The notes under the pieces were generated by a model. That model did not search any database. It was not told the origin of the DNA and was given only the letters and a program-made list of their open reading frames with translations. A program made the position numbers and the translations under genes. A DNA stretch of 50,129 nt, taken from Dehalococcoidia bacterium (lineage in GTDB: Bacteria > Chloroflexota > Dehalococcoidia > Lucifugimonadales > UBA1123). This document shows positions 17,330 to 25,109 of this stretch, one piece after another; position 1 is the stretch's first letter; every line of letters starts with the position of its first letter. The stretch covers positions 1-50,129 of the forward strand of contig VXRN01000066.1 of assembly GCA_009838465.1 (NCBI GenBank), given 5' to 3'.

Positions 17330-18097
17330 TTACCGGGTTAGAGCGCTTTGAGCCGGCGTCCTATTGTCCGACGACTCTTCGGTGTCCGTCGCTGGCTGTA
17401 GTTTCTTCCTCATTATCCAGGAAGCGACTATCAGGCAGACGGACAGGAATGTTACAGATACTATGATGAGGATGGTAGCAGTAAAGAAGAAGACTTCGGG
17501 GAACATGGCAATCAGGTAGTCGCGCCTGGGGTCTAGCTGCCACAGATCGTTGGTGAAGCTGATGAGGTGGAAGGCTAGAAAGAGGCGGTCGAAGCCTATG
17601 GTCATGGCCAGTCCGACGACTATGAGTAGCCCGACGGTAGCCCATCCGCCCCACCCTATCAGCGTGGCGACAGAAGGCAGGAAGCGGCGTCCCCATATCG
17701 CGAGTCCGCCTACCAGAACGGCAAGTAGAAAAAGGCCGGTGAGCTCGGAGACGCGGTACACTCCCTGCACAAGCGCCTTCACGTCCTTCATGTGCAGGAC
17801 CTCTCGCTCGTTGTAGATGTTCTGGTACAGGATGCCTCGGACGACCACCCTCACGGCGAGGTATTCCTGGTCGTTGTTGAAGTAGTCGCGTATCTGCTTT
17901 CCGGCGGAGATGAGTTCAGCTCGCTCTATGCCCGTGCGACTCGGGATATCGAACCGGTCGAACCCGTAGGAATAGAGAGGCGGGAAGTTGATAACCCAGC
18001 GCACGCTGAACGCAATGAGAAAGATCGGAACGAGGGAAATGAAGAGGACGGCAACGAGAATCTTGAGGGGGCGGGGTATGGTGGTGTCGGGTCTCAT
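17330..18097 (-). CDS. DUF1461 (TIGR01906) integral membrane protein
   Basis: This 255-residue membrane protein has a hydrophobic segment at about 12-35 and three more after residue 115. The soluble N-terminal loop carries NEREVLHMKDVKALVQG, and the middle carries FHLISFTNDLWQLDP followed by LIAMFPEVFFF; both are hallmarks of DUF1461. The function is unknown in all members. A -10-like TATGAT lies about 14 nt before the ATG, so the transcript may have a very short leader. It is divergent from mazG. Confidence 0.85.
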   Translation of the reverse strand: MRPDTTIPRPLKILVAVLFISLVPIFLIAFSVRWVINFPPLYSYGFDRFDIPSRTGIERAELISAGKQIRDYFNNDQEYLAVRVVVRGILYQNIYNEREVLHMKDVKALVQGVYRVSELTGLFLLAVLVGGLAIWGRRFLPSVATLIGWGGWATVGLLIVVGLAMTIGFDRLFLAFHLISFTNDLWQLDPRRDYLIAMFPEVFFFTATILIIVSVTFLSVCLIVASWIMRKKLQPATDTEESSDNRTPAQSALTR

Positions 18098-18148
18098 TTC
18101 GCGGCAACTATATCATACGGTAAGCAGGGGCTACGATTCGCAGTCGCG

Positions 18149-18177
18149 TTGTGATCAGGACGCTGTGCTAGTATTGT
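18149..18177 (+). promoter_or_regulatory. Likely promoter of mazG
   Basis: TTGTGA (18149-18154), 17 nt, then TATTGT (18172-18177). The transcript would begin about 40 nt before the TTG start at 18222. Confidence 0.5.
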
Positions 18178-18221
18178 GCGATCCAATACGGACAAGAACC
18201 AAGTCAAGAGGATTGTTTATC

Positions 18222-19004
18222 TTGAGTCAGAATGACACTTTCGCGAGCAGTTTCGAGGGGATCAAGGACCTGGCAGCGAGGCTGCGCGGTCCGAATGGCT
18301 GTCCGTGGGACAGGGAGCAGACCGCCGATTCTCTAAAGCACCTGTTCCTGGAAGAGTGCTACGAACTGGTGGAGGCCATCGAGGAGGGGGACGACGGCAA
18401 GATCGTCGAGGAGCTGGGGGACGTGCTGTTCCACGCGGTCTCGATGGTGCAGATTGCGGAGGAGGCGGGGGCGTTCTCAGGCGAGGACGTGTTTGGGGTA
18501 GCTATCGAGAAGCTGGTCCGCAGGCATCCACACGTGTTCGGGGACGCGGTTGCCGAAGACAGCCGTCAGGTCGGCGTGCGGTGGGACCAGATCAAGCGCG
18601 AGGAGATGAAGGGAACGGACAGGTCCATACTGGACGGGGTTCCCAAGGCGATGCCGTCTCTGGCATACGCGCAGGCCGTGCAGGGACGCGCGGCCAGAAT
18701 GGGCTTCGACTGGGACGACTACCAGGGTGTCATCGCCAAGGTTTCGGAGGAGTTGAAGGAACTGGAATCGGCGGAATCGGAAGCGGAACGCGAGGCGGAG
18801 CTAGGCGACCTGCTGTTCTCTCTAGTGAATGCGAGCCGGTGGCTGGGAATAGAGGCTGAGACGGCGTTACGGCAGTCGAACAGTAAGTTCTATTCGCGAT
18901 TCGTCAGGATGGAGCGGCTGGCGCGGGAACGCGGGCAGAATTTCGAGATACTGGCGATGGATGCGAAGGAAGCGCTGTGGCAGGAAGCCAAGACGATGGA
19001 TTGA
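18222..19004 (+). CDS. mazG: MazG nucleoside triphosphate pyrophosphohydrolase
   Basis: MazG hydrolyses non-canonical and excess NTPs to NMP and pyrophosphate. This 260-residue form has two MazG domains: the first with GCPWDREQT, HLFLEECYELVEA and EELGDVLFH (the EExxE and ExxD metal-binding motifs), the second with KVSEELKELE and AELGDLLFSLVN. TTG at 18222 is chosen because AGAGGA lies 9 nt upstream. TTG at 18213 is in frame but has no spacing for a ribosome site. It is transcribed divergently from the DUF1461 gene. Confidence 0.93.
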   Translation: MSQNDTFASSFEGIKDLAARLRGPNGCPWDREQTADSLKHLFLEECYELVEAIEEGDDGKIVEELGDVLFHAVSMVQIAEEAGAFSGEDVFGVAIEKLVRRHPHVFGDAVAEDSRQVGVRWDQIKREEMKGTDRSILDGVPKAMPSLAYAQAVQGRAARMGFDWDDYQGVIAKVSEELKELESAESEAEREAELGDLLFSLVNASRWLGIEAETALRQSNSKFYSRFVRMERLARERGQNFEILAMDAKEALWQEAKTMD

Positions 19005-19007
19005 GAT

Positions 19008-19032
19008 GGGCGCCCACAAGGGACGCCCCTAC
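19008..19032. repeat. 25-bp repeat after mazG
   Basis: A 25-bp sequence beginning GGGCGCCCACAAGG and ending GACGCCCCTAC occurs identically at 44160-44184, each time just after a gene end. It can form a GGGCG/CGCCC stem, but without a T run. Confidence 0.7.
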
Positions 19033-19078
19033 GGAACCGGCATGTGATCTGCGCCTATGAGATCGCTTGTTGTCAGCG

Positions 19079-20701
19079 CTATCGCATCCGCCATAGGGAG
19101 CGGAATCTCCAGGCCGCGAAGGCCAGAAGCAGAAGCATGATGCCGGATGTTATCTGAGTTGCGTGCTGGACTCCGAGGTTCTCGGCAAGCCACCCGGCCA
19201 AAAGGCTGCCCACCGGGAAGAGTCCCCAGGTGATCATGTAGAGCCCTGTCACCCTGCCTCTAAATTCGTCGGGGACGGTGCCCTGCACCACCGCACTGGT
19301 AACGGAGAAGTACATCATCATCGCCGCGCTGATTATCATCAGATTCAGGTAAGCCGTCGGGAAGAAAGCGTTCACGGAGAAGATCAACGTAGTTACCGCG
19401 GTGACGATAATGCCGCAGATCAGGGCGATCCCCTTAGCCTTGATATCTCCCAGCGAGGCGAGCGCGAACGTTCCCAGAGTGGAACCCGCTCCGAAAGCGG
19501 ATACAAGAAGCCCCAGCCCCCTGGCGTCCACCTCAAACACTTCGGCGGCGTACACAGGCATGAGTCCGTTGACAGAGGGCATGATGAGCATGGCGGGCAT
19601 GGCGTTCAGCGCGAATAGCCCGAGAAGAATCGGCGTATTGAGCACGTACCGGATACCTTCCAGCAGACCGTCACGTACCGAAGCAAGGTTCATTCGCGGC
19701 TTGGGTATGGTGACGACCCGAAGGGCGAGTGCGGCGCAGACGGCCCCAATCTGAAGCGCAGCCTCCACGAGCAGGGCGGGACCGGCGCCGGCGACCGCTA
19801 TCAAGACGCCTCCCACGGCCGGTGTAGCAAGACGGGTTACGCTGAAGGCCATGGAGTTCAGCGCGAAAGCGTTTACGAGACCCTCTCTTGGGACGATATT
19901 TGAAATGAGCGACATCCGCGCCGGGTCGGTTACGACCCAGGCCAGCCCCATGCAGAATATGAACGCGAATATGTGCCATGCTTGGAGATTTCCGGTCAGT
20001 ACGACCGTCGCGAAGATTAGAGTGACAACCGCCTGATAGCCGTATATGAAGGCCATGAGCTTTCTGCGGTCGAAGTTATCAACCAGCAGTCCGCCGACCG
20101 GACCGACGAATAGAATAGGCAGCGCATCGAGTCCCAGCGCGACGCTGGTCCAGAAGGCGGAGTCCGTGACTTCATAGGTCAGCCATCCGACGATTACTTG
20201 CTGAAGCCAGAACCCGCCGGAGGAAAACATGGTCGCGAGCCAGATAAAGATGTAGTCGCGGTATCGAAAAGAGTCGAACGTGTGGAGGCGTCCGCGCACT
20301 CTCGGCGCGCGGATGTGGGGCCTGTGCACTCTTAGGAAAACACGGCGGCGAACCGGAACTGCGGTCTGCGCCACATCAGGTTCAAGTTGGACGACCCCGG
20401 TGAGCTCGGCCTCCGGCGACTCCACCGAGATCATATTCTTGACCTCTTCGAGAGTGGCCTCGTGATCGCGCGCGGGTTCGGTCTGAACTAGCCCGGCTAC
20501 ATCCTGCGAGGGCTGCCCGACGGGTTCGTTGGGAACAGGCGCGCTTACAAAGCTGGCGGCGTCCGGCTGATGAATGGTCGAATCGGTATCAACGACCAGT
20601 TCCGCCGGAGGCGTGTCGGCGCGAGAAGGCTGAGGGTGATTCACCGCATCCACGGCATGAATGTCGTCGCGGCGAGAATGTGACGATTCCCGTGCGTCCA
20701 A
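19079..20701 (-). CDS. MFS transporter (EntS/MFS_3-like) with a long N-terminal extension
   Basis: This 540-residue protein has about 12 hydrophobic segments from residue 150 onward, including GGFWLQQVIVGWLTYEVT, GGLLVDNFDRRKLM and AWVVTDPARMSLISNIVP, which match the enterobactin-exporter-like MFS_3 family. The first about 140 residues are polar, Pro/Glu-rich and without hydrophobic segments, ending in a strongly basic patch. Such an extension is unusual. The start is TTG at 20701 with GGAG 8 nt upstream; a later start cannot be excluded. The substrate is unknown. Confidence 0.86.
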   Translation of the reverse strand: MDARESSHSRRDDIHAVDAVNHPQPSRADTPPAELVVDTDSTIHQPDAASFVSAPVPNEPVGQPSQDVAGLVQTEPARDHEATLEEVKNMISVESPEAELTGVVQLEPDVAQTAVPVRRRVFLRVHRPHIRAPRVRGRLHTFDSFRYRDYIFIWLATMFSSGGFWLQQVIVGWLTYEVTDSAFWTSVALGLDALPILFVGPVGGLLVDNFDRRKLMAFIYGYQAVVTLIFATVVLTGNLQAWHIFAFIFCMGLAWVVTDPARMSLISNIVPREGLVNAFALNSMAFSVTRLATPAVGGVLIAVAGAGPALLVEAALQIGAVCAALALRVVTIPKPRMNLASVRDGLLEGIRYVLNTPILLGLFALNAMPAMLIMPSVNGLMPVYAAEVFEVDARGLGLLVSAFGAGSTLGTFALASLGDIKAKGIALICGIIVTAVTTLIFSVNAFFPTAYLNLMIISAAMMMYFSVTSAVVQGTVPDEFRGRVTGLYMITWGLFPVGSLLAGWLAENLGVQHATQITSGIMLLLLAFAAWRFRSLWRMR

Positions 20702-20810
20702 GGATATTGCTCCACGCTAGGTTCAACCAAGTTCGATCAAACGGGGCGGGGCGTAGAGCGTGATCCTTGAAAGTCACGTTACGGCCACTCGCCAGCAACA
20801 ATTATACCAT

Positions 20811-20819
20811 AATTACTGG
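20811..20819 (-). promoter_or_regulatory. Extended -10 promoter of the MFS gene
   Basis: On the minus strand, TGGTATAAT is an extended -10 box (TG-N-TATAAT) about 110 nt before the TTG start at 20701. The region upstream (20820-20880) is notably A+T-rich and contains the palindrome GGAAATTTCC. Confidence 0.5.
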
Positions 20820-20933
20820 CAATTCCATACATTTCCGAAACATTTTTCAGGAAATTTCCAATATTGGCGTGAGCTTACAGGAAGCGCATCGAAGTTGACG
20901 AATCAAGGGATACTAGCGACCGCTTAAGCCCGG

Positions 20934-21563
20934 TCACCACGAACCAGTAGTCGCGCCCCACCTTAATACGAAAGCAAGCGCGGCGGCAGTACCTATTGGA
21001 AATAGCCGGGTACTCAGGTCCACCGGACCGACAAGCGAGACGATCTCAGCGCCGTCGTAGATGAGTTCCGTTATCGAGGGTTTCCGATCCGGACCCCGAA
21101 CGACCTGTTCTCGCGTGAGGGCTATGATGCCGCGAACCTCTTCGATGGGCATTTCGGAGGGCGGTTCGAGAAGTGCCGCCCTGTATATGACGATGTGGTA
21201 AGTCTCTCCGGCGCGGGGAGTTCCTTCGGGATGGACCATTCGGTACAAGGCCATGGGACGGGGTTGGTCGGATACCACGGTGCGCTCGGCCCCGCCGTCG
21301 GAGGAGACAATCCAGGTGTCGTGGGATGAGAAGAGTTCCACATCCACGCCCATTTCCTCTATGGCTTCACGGTGGGCACACTCTATCCAGGTCTCGCCCT
21401 CCTCCCTGTGTCCACCGATGCCGGCGTAGAAGAGTTCTCCGGGGGGACAAGCGAACTTCGTTCCGGCGAGGAAGAAGAGATACCTACCCAGTCTGTCCCG
21501 CAACGCCAGACCGACGCCGGACTCCGCGCCTTCGGGAACGAGGTCATCAATGTAGGTGGACAT
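20934..21563 (-). CDS. Nudix hydrolase
   Basis: This 209-residue protein carries a complete Nudix box at residues 51-73: G-HREEG-E-TWIECAH-REAIEEMGV, matching Gx5Ex7REUxEExGU. Nudix enzymes hydrolyse nucleoside diphosphates linked to another moiety. The rest of the protein does not identify a substrate. It starts 20 bp after the stop of the aldo/keto reductase gene on the same strand, so the two are probably one transcript. Confidence 0.9.
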   Translation of the reverse strand: MSTYIDDLVPEGAESGVGLALRDRLGRYLFFLAGTKFACPPGELFYAGIGGHREEGETWIECAHREAIEEMGVDVELFSSHDTWIVSSDGGAERTVVSDQPRPMALYRMVHPEGTPRAGETYHIVIYRAALLEPPSEMPIEEVRGIIALTREQVVRGPDRKPSITELIYDGAEIVSLVGPVDLSTRLFPIGTAAALAFVLRWGATTGSW

Positions 21564-21583
21564 GCCAATGGTCCCGATTTGGT

Positions 21584-22528
21584 TCAGGCGTACTCGACGA
21601 TGTGTCCGAAGAGCCGCTTCAGGCGGGTGCTATCGGCCGGGTCGAGCGCGGGGTTCCGCATGGCGTGGACGTTGGATTCAAGGTGGGCGAGGTTGGACGT
21701 GCCGGTTATGACTGAGGATATGGCGGGGTGGTCGGCGGCGAATTTGTAGGCGGCGGCTATGATGGATTCAACGTCGTCGCGGACCAGCCAACCAAGGGGG
21801 TCTTTGTCGGACAGGGCGTCTTGAGGTATGAGACCGCGCGATTTCCAGTCGGCTATCGTCTCTTCCAGCAGCTTCGGGTTGGGAAGCTTGATTCGGACGG
21901 CGGCCATGTTGAGGATTCCTATGTTGTGCTGGATTGCGAGCGGCAGCATCTCCTTAGCGGCGTGCTGGTTGAGGATGCCGTATTTGAGCATGATGACGTC
22001 CCAGAGGTCGGGGGTCTTGCGGAGCCCCGCAGTCGCGCCGCACTGGGCAGGATCAACGATGTAACGAAGGCTGAATCCTCGATGGCCGACAAGGCCGCGC
22101 TCCCTGAGGTGTTCGAGGACCGGCATGTAACGCTCGACGACCATGTCGTGGTGCTCGGCGAGCAGACCGTGGAACATCATCACGTCAATGTGGTCGGTGT
22201 TGAGGCGACGCAAGCTGCGCTCGACGGCGCGGGTGAGTTCCCCCGGGTCGCCGGTGGGGTCGCCATCGCGTGGGTAGGCCCACTTGGTCACGAGTATGTA
22301 GTCGTCGCGCGGGACACCATCAAGGGCGCGTCCGAGAATGGCCTCGCTGTCGCCGTAGGTCTCGTGTGTGTCGAAGAGGTTGATGCCGAGATCTAGACAT
22401 CTACGTATGAGGCGATTCTGTTCGGCCTGGAGAAGGCCACGCTTCTGCCCGAACTGGCTTGGGCCGCCGGTGCCCTGGCTGAGCAGGGACACTTTGAGGT
22501 CGGTTCTGCCGAGGGTTCGGTATTGCAT
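21584..22528 (-). CDS. Aldo/keto reductase
   Basis: This 314-residue NAD(P)H-dependent carbonyl reductase has the catalytic tetrad Asp53 and Tyr58 (FDTHETYGDSE), Lys82 (VTKWAY) and His120 (MMFHGL). ATG at 22528 (MQYRTLGRTDLKVS) is chosen over an upstream start because AAGGA lies 6 nt before it and the sequence then matches the family N-terminus. It is followed closely by a Nudix hydrolase. The substrate is unknown. Confidence 0.92.
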   Translation of the reverse strand: MQYRTLGRTDLKVSLLSQGTGGPSQFGQKRGLLQAEQNRLIRRCLDLGINLFDTHETYGDSEAILGRALDGVPRDDYILVTKWAYPRDGDPTGDPGELTRAVERSLRRLNTDHIDVMMFHGLLAEHHDMVVERYMPVLEHLRERGLVGHRGFSLRYIVDPAQCGATAGLRKTPDLWDVIMLKYGILNQHAAKEMLPLAIQHNIGILNMAAVRIKLPNPKLLEETIADWKSRGLIPQDALSDKDPLGWLVRDDVESIIAAAYKFAADHPAISSVITGTSNLAHLESNVHAMRNPALDPADSTRLKRLFGHIVEYA

Positions 22529-22595
22529 GGAGTTCCTTTGACGTGTGTCGGTATTTCTCGGCTCTATTTTCATCCATTTTGGCGCGACGAACAAG

Positions 22596-22881
22596 CTAGT
22601 ACTGTGTCCAGCTGATTTTGACATTTCCGGGCTGCCCCCAGCCCCTGGATTGCCGAGCGGCGAGCCCTCTCAGGGGTTCCCGCCTTCGGAGACCTTTGCG
22701 AAACTCGGATATGGTAGTCCGAGTGGGTGCGGGGAGTCGGCAATCCCAAGCTGGACACGCCCCGTCCCCGCCCCTGGGTTCCCGTTTTCACGGGAACGAC
22801 GGTGGTTGTGCAAAGGTCTCCCTTCGCGGGAATGACGATTGGACCTTTGAGTATGTCATATTCACATGGACTTGGTACTAG
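22596..22881. mobile_element. Element bounded by CTAGTAC/GTACTAG, copy 2 (longer)
   Basis: The 286-bp segment starts CTAGTACTGTGTCCAG, identical to the left end at 10373, and ends TTGGTACTAG. It contains CCCTGGATTGCCGAGCGGCG like copy 1, plus extra CCCCTGGGTTCCC repeats. With a variant of the GGGAGAGGGGA repeat (22905-22923) it accounts for the gap between 22529 and 22948. No gene is seen. Confidence 0.55.
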
Positions 22882-22948
22882 AGGATTGCGGCGCTGAACC
22901 CGATCACCCCCAAGGGAGAGGGGATATTCTTATTCTGGAATAACAGAA

Positions 22949-23938
22949 TCATACTGGAGAGAGGGATTCGACGGTCTGCCGGAAGGCTTCGAGGCGGGGC
23001 AGAAGGAGCGGGGTGTCAACTCCGGCGTCGGTGTACTCGCGGATTCGCTCGTGGCAGCGCGCGGCGTCGCCGAGCAGGTAGCAGGCTTCGGCGAGTTCGT
23101 CGGAGACGTAGCGGGCCGCGCCGGACTCGTCGCCAGCCGCGACGAGTTCCCTGACAGGGGCGAGGATGGAGGTGTCGAAGCCACCCTGTCCCAGCAAGAC
23201 TTCGCCTGTGAACGGCTCGGCAACCAAGCGGGCGACGCGCTCGCGAAGCGAAGGCAGCATGGCGTCGGGGTCGTCGGTCAGGCGGACGATGAGCATACAG
23301 GTTATGTCAATGGAGGAAGGATCGCGGCCGGCGTTGGAGGCGGCATTCCTCACCTGACTGACGGCCCAGCGGATGTACTCGACGGGGGCGTAGGCGTTTA
23401 GGAGAACACCGTCGGCGACCTCGCCCGCGAGACGGAGGGCCCTGGGGCCTATGGCGGCCAGATAGATGGGAAGCGGGTCCTGGACGGTGTGGATGGCGAG
23501 GCCAACGTTGGTCAGGCTGACGCCGGCGAACTCATCTGATACGCGCTCTCCGTTCCACATACGGCGGAGCGCGCCGACCGTGCCTCGCAGCCTGGACAGC
23601 GGGGCGTGGTACTCCATGCCCATGCGCCCGGCTATCACATCGGCGTCGCTGCGACCGAGGCCGAGCATCATTCTGCCGCCGCTGAGCCGGTCGAGGGTAG
23701 CGGCTCCCATTCCGAGCAGGGCGGGATTGCGGGTGTAGGGGTTTACGACTCCGACGCCAAGTCTGATGCGCTCAGTGCGTGCGGCGAGGAAGCCGAGCAT
23801 GGAGAAGGTCTCTTCGTGGAAGTATCGCTCGGTGACCCAGAGGGAGTCGAAGCCGGCATCTTCGGCGATGCGGGCGTAGCCGGAGAGCTCCGCGCCGCTG
23901 TCTATGCCGTGGTAGAGTACGATTCCTGTTCCGGCCAC
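22949..23938 (-). CDS. Luciferase-like flavin/F420-dependent oxidoreductase
   Basis: This 329-residue TIM-barrel protein belongs to the bacterial luciferase-like monooxygenase / F420-dependent methylene-tetrahydromethanopterin reductase superfamily (PF00296). Supporting segments are ARIAEDAGFDSLWVTERYFH, ERIRLGVGVVNPYTRNPAL, LDRLSGGRMMLGLGRSD and a C-terminal AARCHERIREYTDAGVD. GTG at 23938 follows AGGAG with 8 nt spacing. Given the F420-type reductase at 3543, F420 use is possible, but flavin use is equally compatible with the sequence. Confidence 0.9.
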   Translation of the reverse strand: MAGTGIVLYHGIDSGAELSGYARIAEDAGFDSLWVTERYFHEETFSMLGFLAARTERIRLGVGVVNPYTRNPALLGMGAATLDRLSGGRMMLGLGRSDADVIAGRMGMEYHAPLSRLRGTVGALRRMWNGERVSDEFAGVSLTNVGLAIHTVQDPLPIYLAAIGPRALRLAGEVADGVLLNAYAPVEYIRWAVSQVRNAASNAGRDPSSIDITCMLIVRLTDDPDAMLPSLRERVARLVAEPFTGEVLLGQGGFDTSILAPVRELVAAGDESGAARYVSDELAEACYLLGDAARCHERIREYTDAGVDTPLLLPRLEAFRQTVESLSPV

Positions 23939-24114
23939 GTTGGACGCTCCTCATATATTCGGATTTATGGTTGTAACGGCGCTGCTGGCGTGTGTGCAGG
24001 CGGTCTGCTGGGCGGCTGCAGTGGGGCCTGGTAGGCGTCTGGTACCTGCATCTGACCTGCAAATCCCTGTATTTCCCAGTTCCGAGGGTTTTTTTCGGGT
24101 GGCTCGGAAGACTG

Positions 24115-24132
24115 GATAAATCAGGATTTATC
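24115..24132. promoter_or_regulatory. Operator-like palindrome upstream of the luciferase-like gene
   Basis: GATAAATC-AG-GATTTATC is a perfect 8+8 bp inverted repeat with a 2-bp spacer, about 180 bp before the GTG at 23938. It has the same 8-2-8 layout as the palindrome at 10514 but a different sequence. The regulator is unknown. Confidence 0.4.
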
Positions 24133-24235
24133 TATCTAAGTACGTTTGTTCGATAGTGAGAGTATTGTAGCATAGGACGGGTGGGAGTGGGAAGTTGGGG
24201 AGAAGAGGCTGAAAGCATCACAACAGTGGTTCGAG

Positions 24236-24339
24236 ACCCTCACCCTAGCCCTCCCCCAGAGGGAGAGGGGACTTTCTGCCTACATTCATGGCTGATTTGC
24301 TCATTTACATATCCTTGTGAGCCCTCGAGGAGAGGGGAT
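24236..24339. repeat. Dispersed G+C-rich repeat, two-part copy
   Basis: Same organisation as 28-136: ACCCTCACCCTAGCC, inverted GGGAGAGGGGA, a middle with GGCTGATTTGC and CATTTAC, then TGTGAGCCCTCGAGGAGAGG. A trailing part (ATGACGGCAAATGTCA, 24352-24367) also follows the copy at 28187. With the palindrome at 24115 it accounts for the gap between 23939 and 24437. Confidence 0.68.
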
Positions 24340-24437
24340 TTTCAACATACAAATGACGGCAAATGTCAACACCGCCTAGGAGTTTGCTCAGGAAAGGAGA
24401 CTTGGGGTGGAATCCCCTTTGGCATGAATCTGATCAG

Positions 24438-25028
24438 TTACCACCAGCCCAGGAGGCTGGGCCCTAGAAATACGATGGCAGTGATGGATATGGCGATGAA
24501 GGCGTAGATCAGAGGTCTGGCATATCCTATAGGTGGGATTATTCCGTCCGCCTGGTTGTCGTAGATGCTGGACAGGTCGGGTAATTTCCTCCTGGCGACT
24601 ATCAGCGTCCAGAGGTTCATCACCCCGAGGCTCGTGTAAACGGCGCCAACCAGATAAAGCTCCAGCTCCATTTTGTCGTTGATAAGACCGGCGAGTCCTA
24701 CTATCAGGAACATGCAAACGGGTCCCAGGAACCATACAATGAAGAACACTATGAAGAACAGTCGGATGAAGAATAAAGAGACTCGCTTGTCGTGAATTCT
24801 GAAGATAAGGAATATCCAGGGCCAGAAGAACAAGGCCGAAGCAATCGCTCCGGCTATCGCGTATCGCCTGGCGTCTAATCCCCTGCGCCGAGCTTTCACG
24901 GCAAGGGTGAGAGCGGCAATCGGACTCATGGGCAGCCCCAGCGCCCCCATGAAGAGGGGCACGGCGATTACAAGTGTGGGTCCGAGGACGATGACGGCGA
25001 ATATTATTAACGCAATATCCGTACCCAT
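24438..25028 (-). CDS. Hypothetical integral membrane protein
   Basis: This 196-residue protein has about five hydrophobic segments (near 5-30, 55-78, 85-120, 125-150 and 175-193) and a basic loop (KARRRGLDARR) after the first. I do not recognise the family. It follows the terminator of the 912-residue protein on the same strand, so it is probably transcribed separately. ATG at 25028 has only a weak ribosome site. Confidence 0.7.
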   Translation of the reverse strand: MGTDIALIIFAVIVLGPTLVIAVPLFMGALGLPMSPIAALTLAVKARRRGLDARRYAIAGAIASALFFWPWIFLIFRIHDKRVSLFFIRLFFIVFFIVWFLGPVCMFLIVGLAGLINDKMELELYLVGAVYTSLGVMNLWTLIVARRKLPDLSSIYDNQADGIIPPIGYARPLIYAFIAISITAIVFLGPSLLGWW

Positions 25029-25059
25029 AGTCTATGCTTCCTAGGTGGCCAGACAAAGA

Positions 25060-25092
25060 GGGCCATGTACCGGCTGAAACGGTACATGGCCC
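25060..25092 (-). terminator. Strong hairpin terminator of the 912-residue secreted protein gene
   Basis: A 13-bp perfect stem, GGGCCATGTACCG / CGGTACATGGCCC, with a 7-nt loop begins 17 bp after the gene's stop. On the minus strand it is followed by CTCTTTGTC. Confidence 0.82.
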
Positions 25093-25109
25093 ATTCTTCT
25101 CATGTCAAT

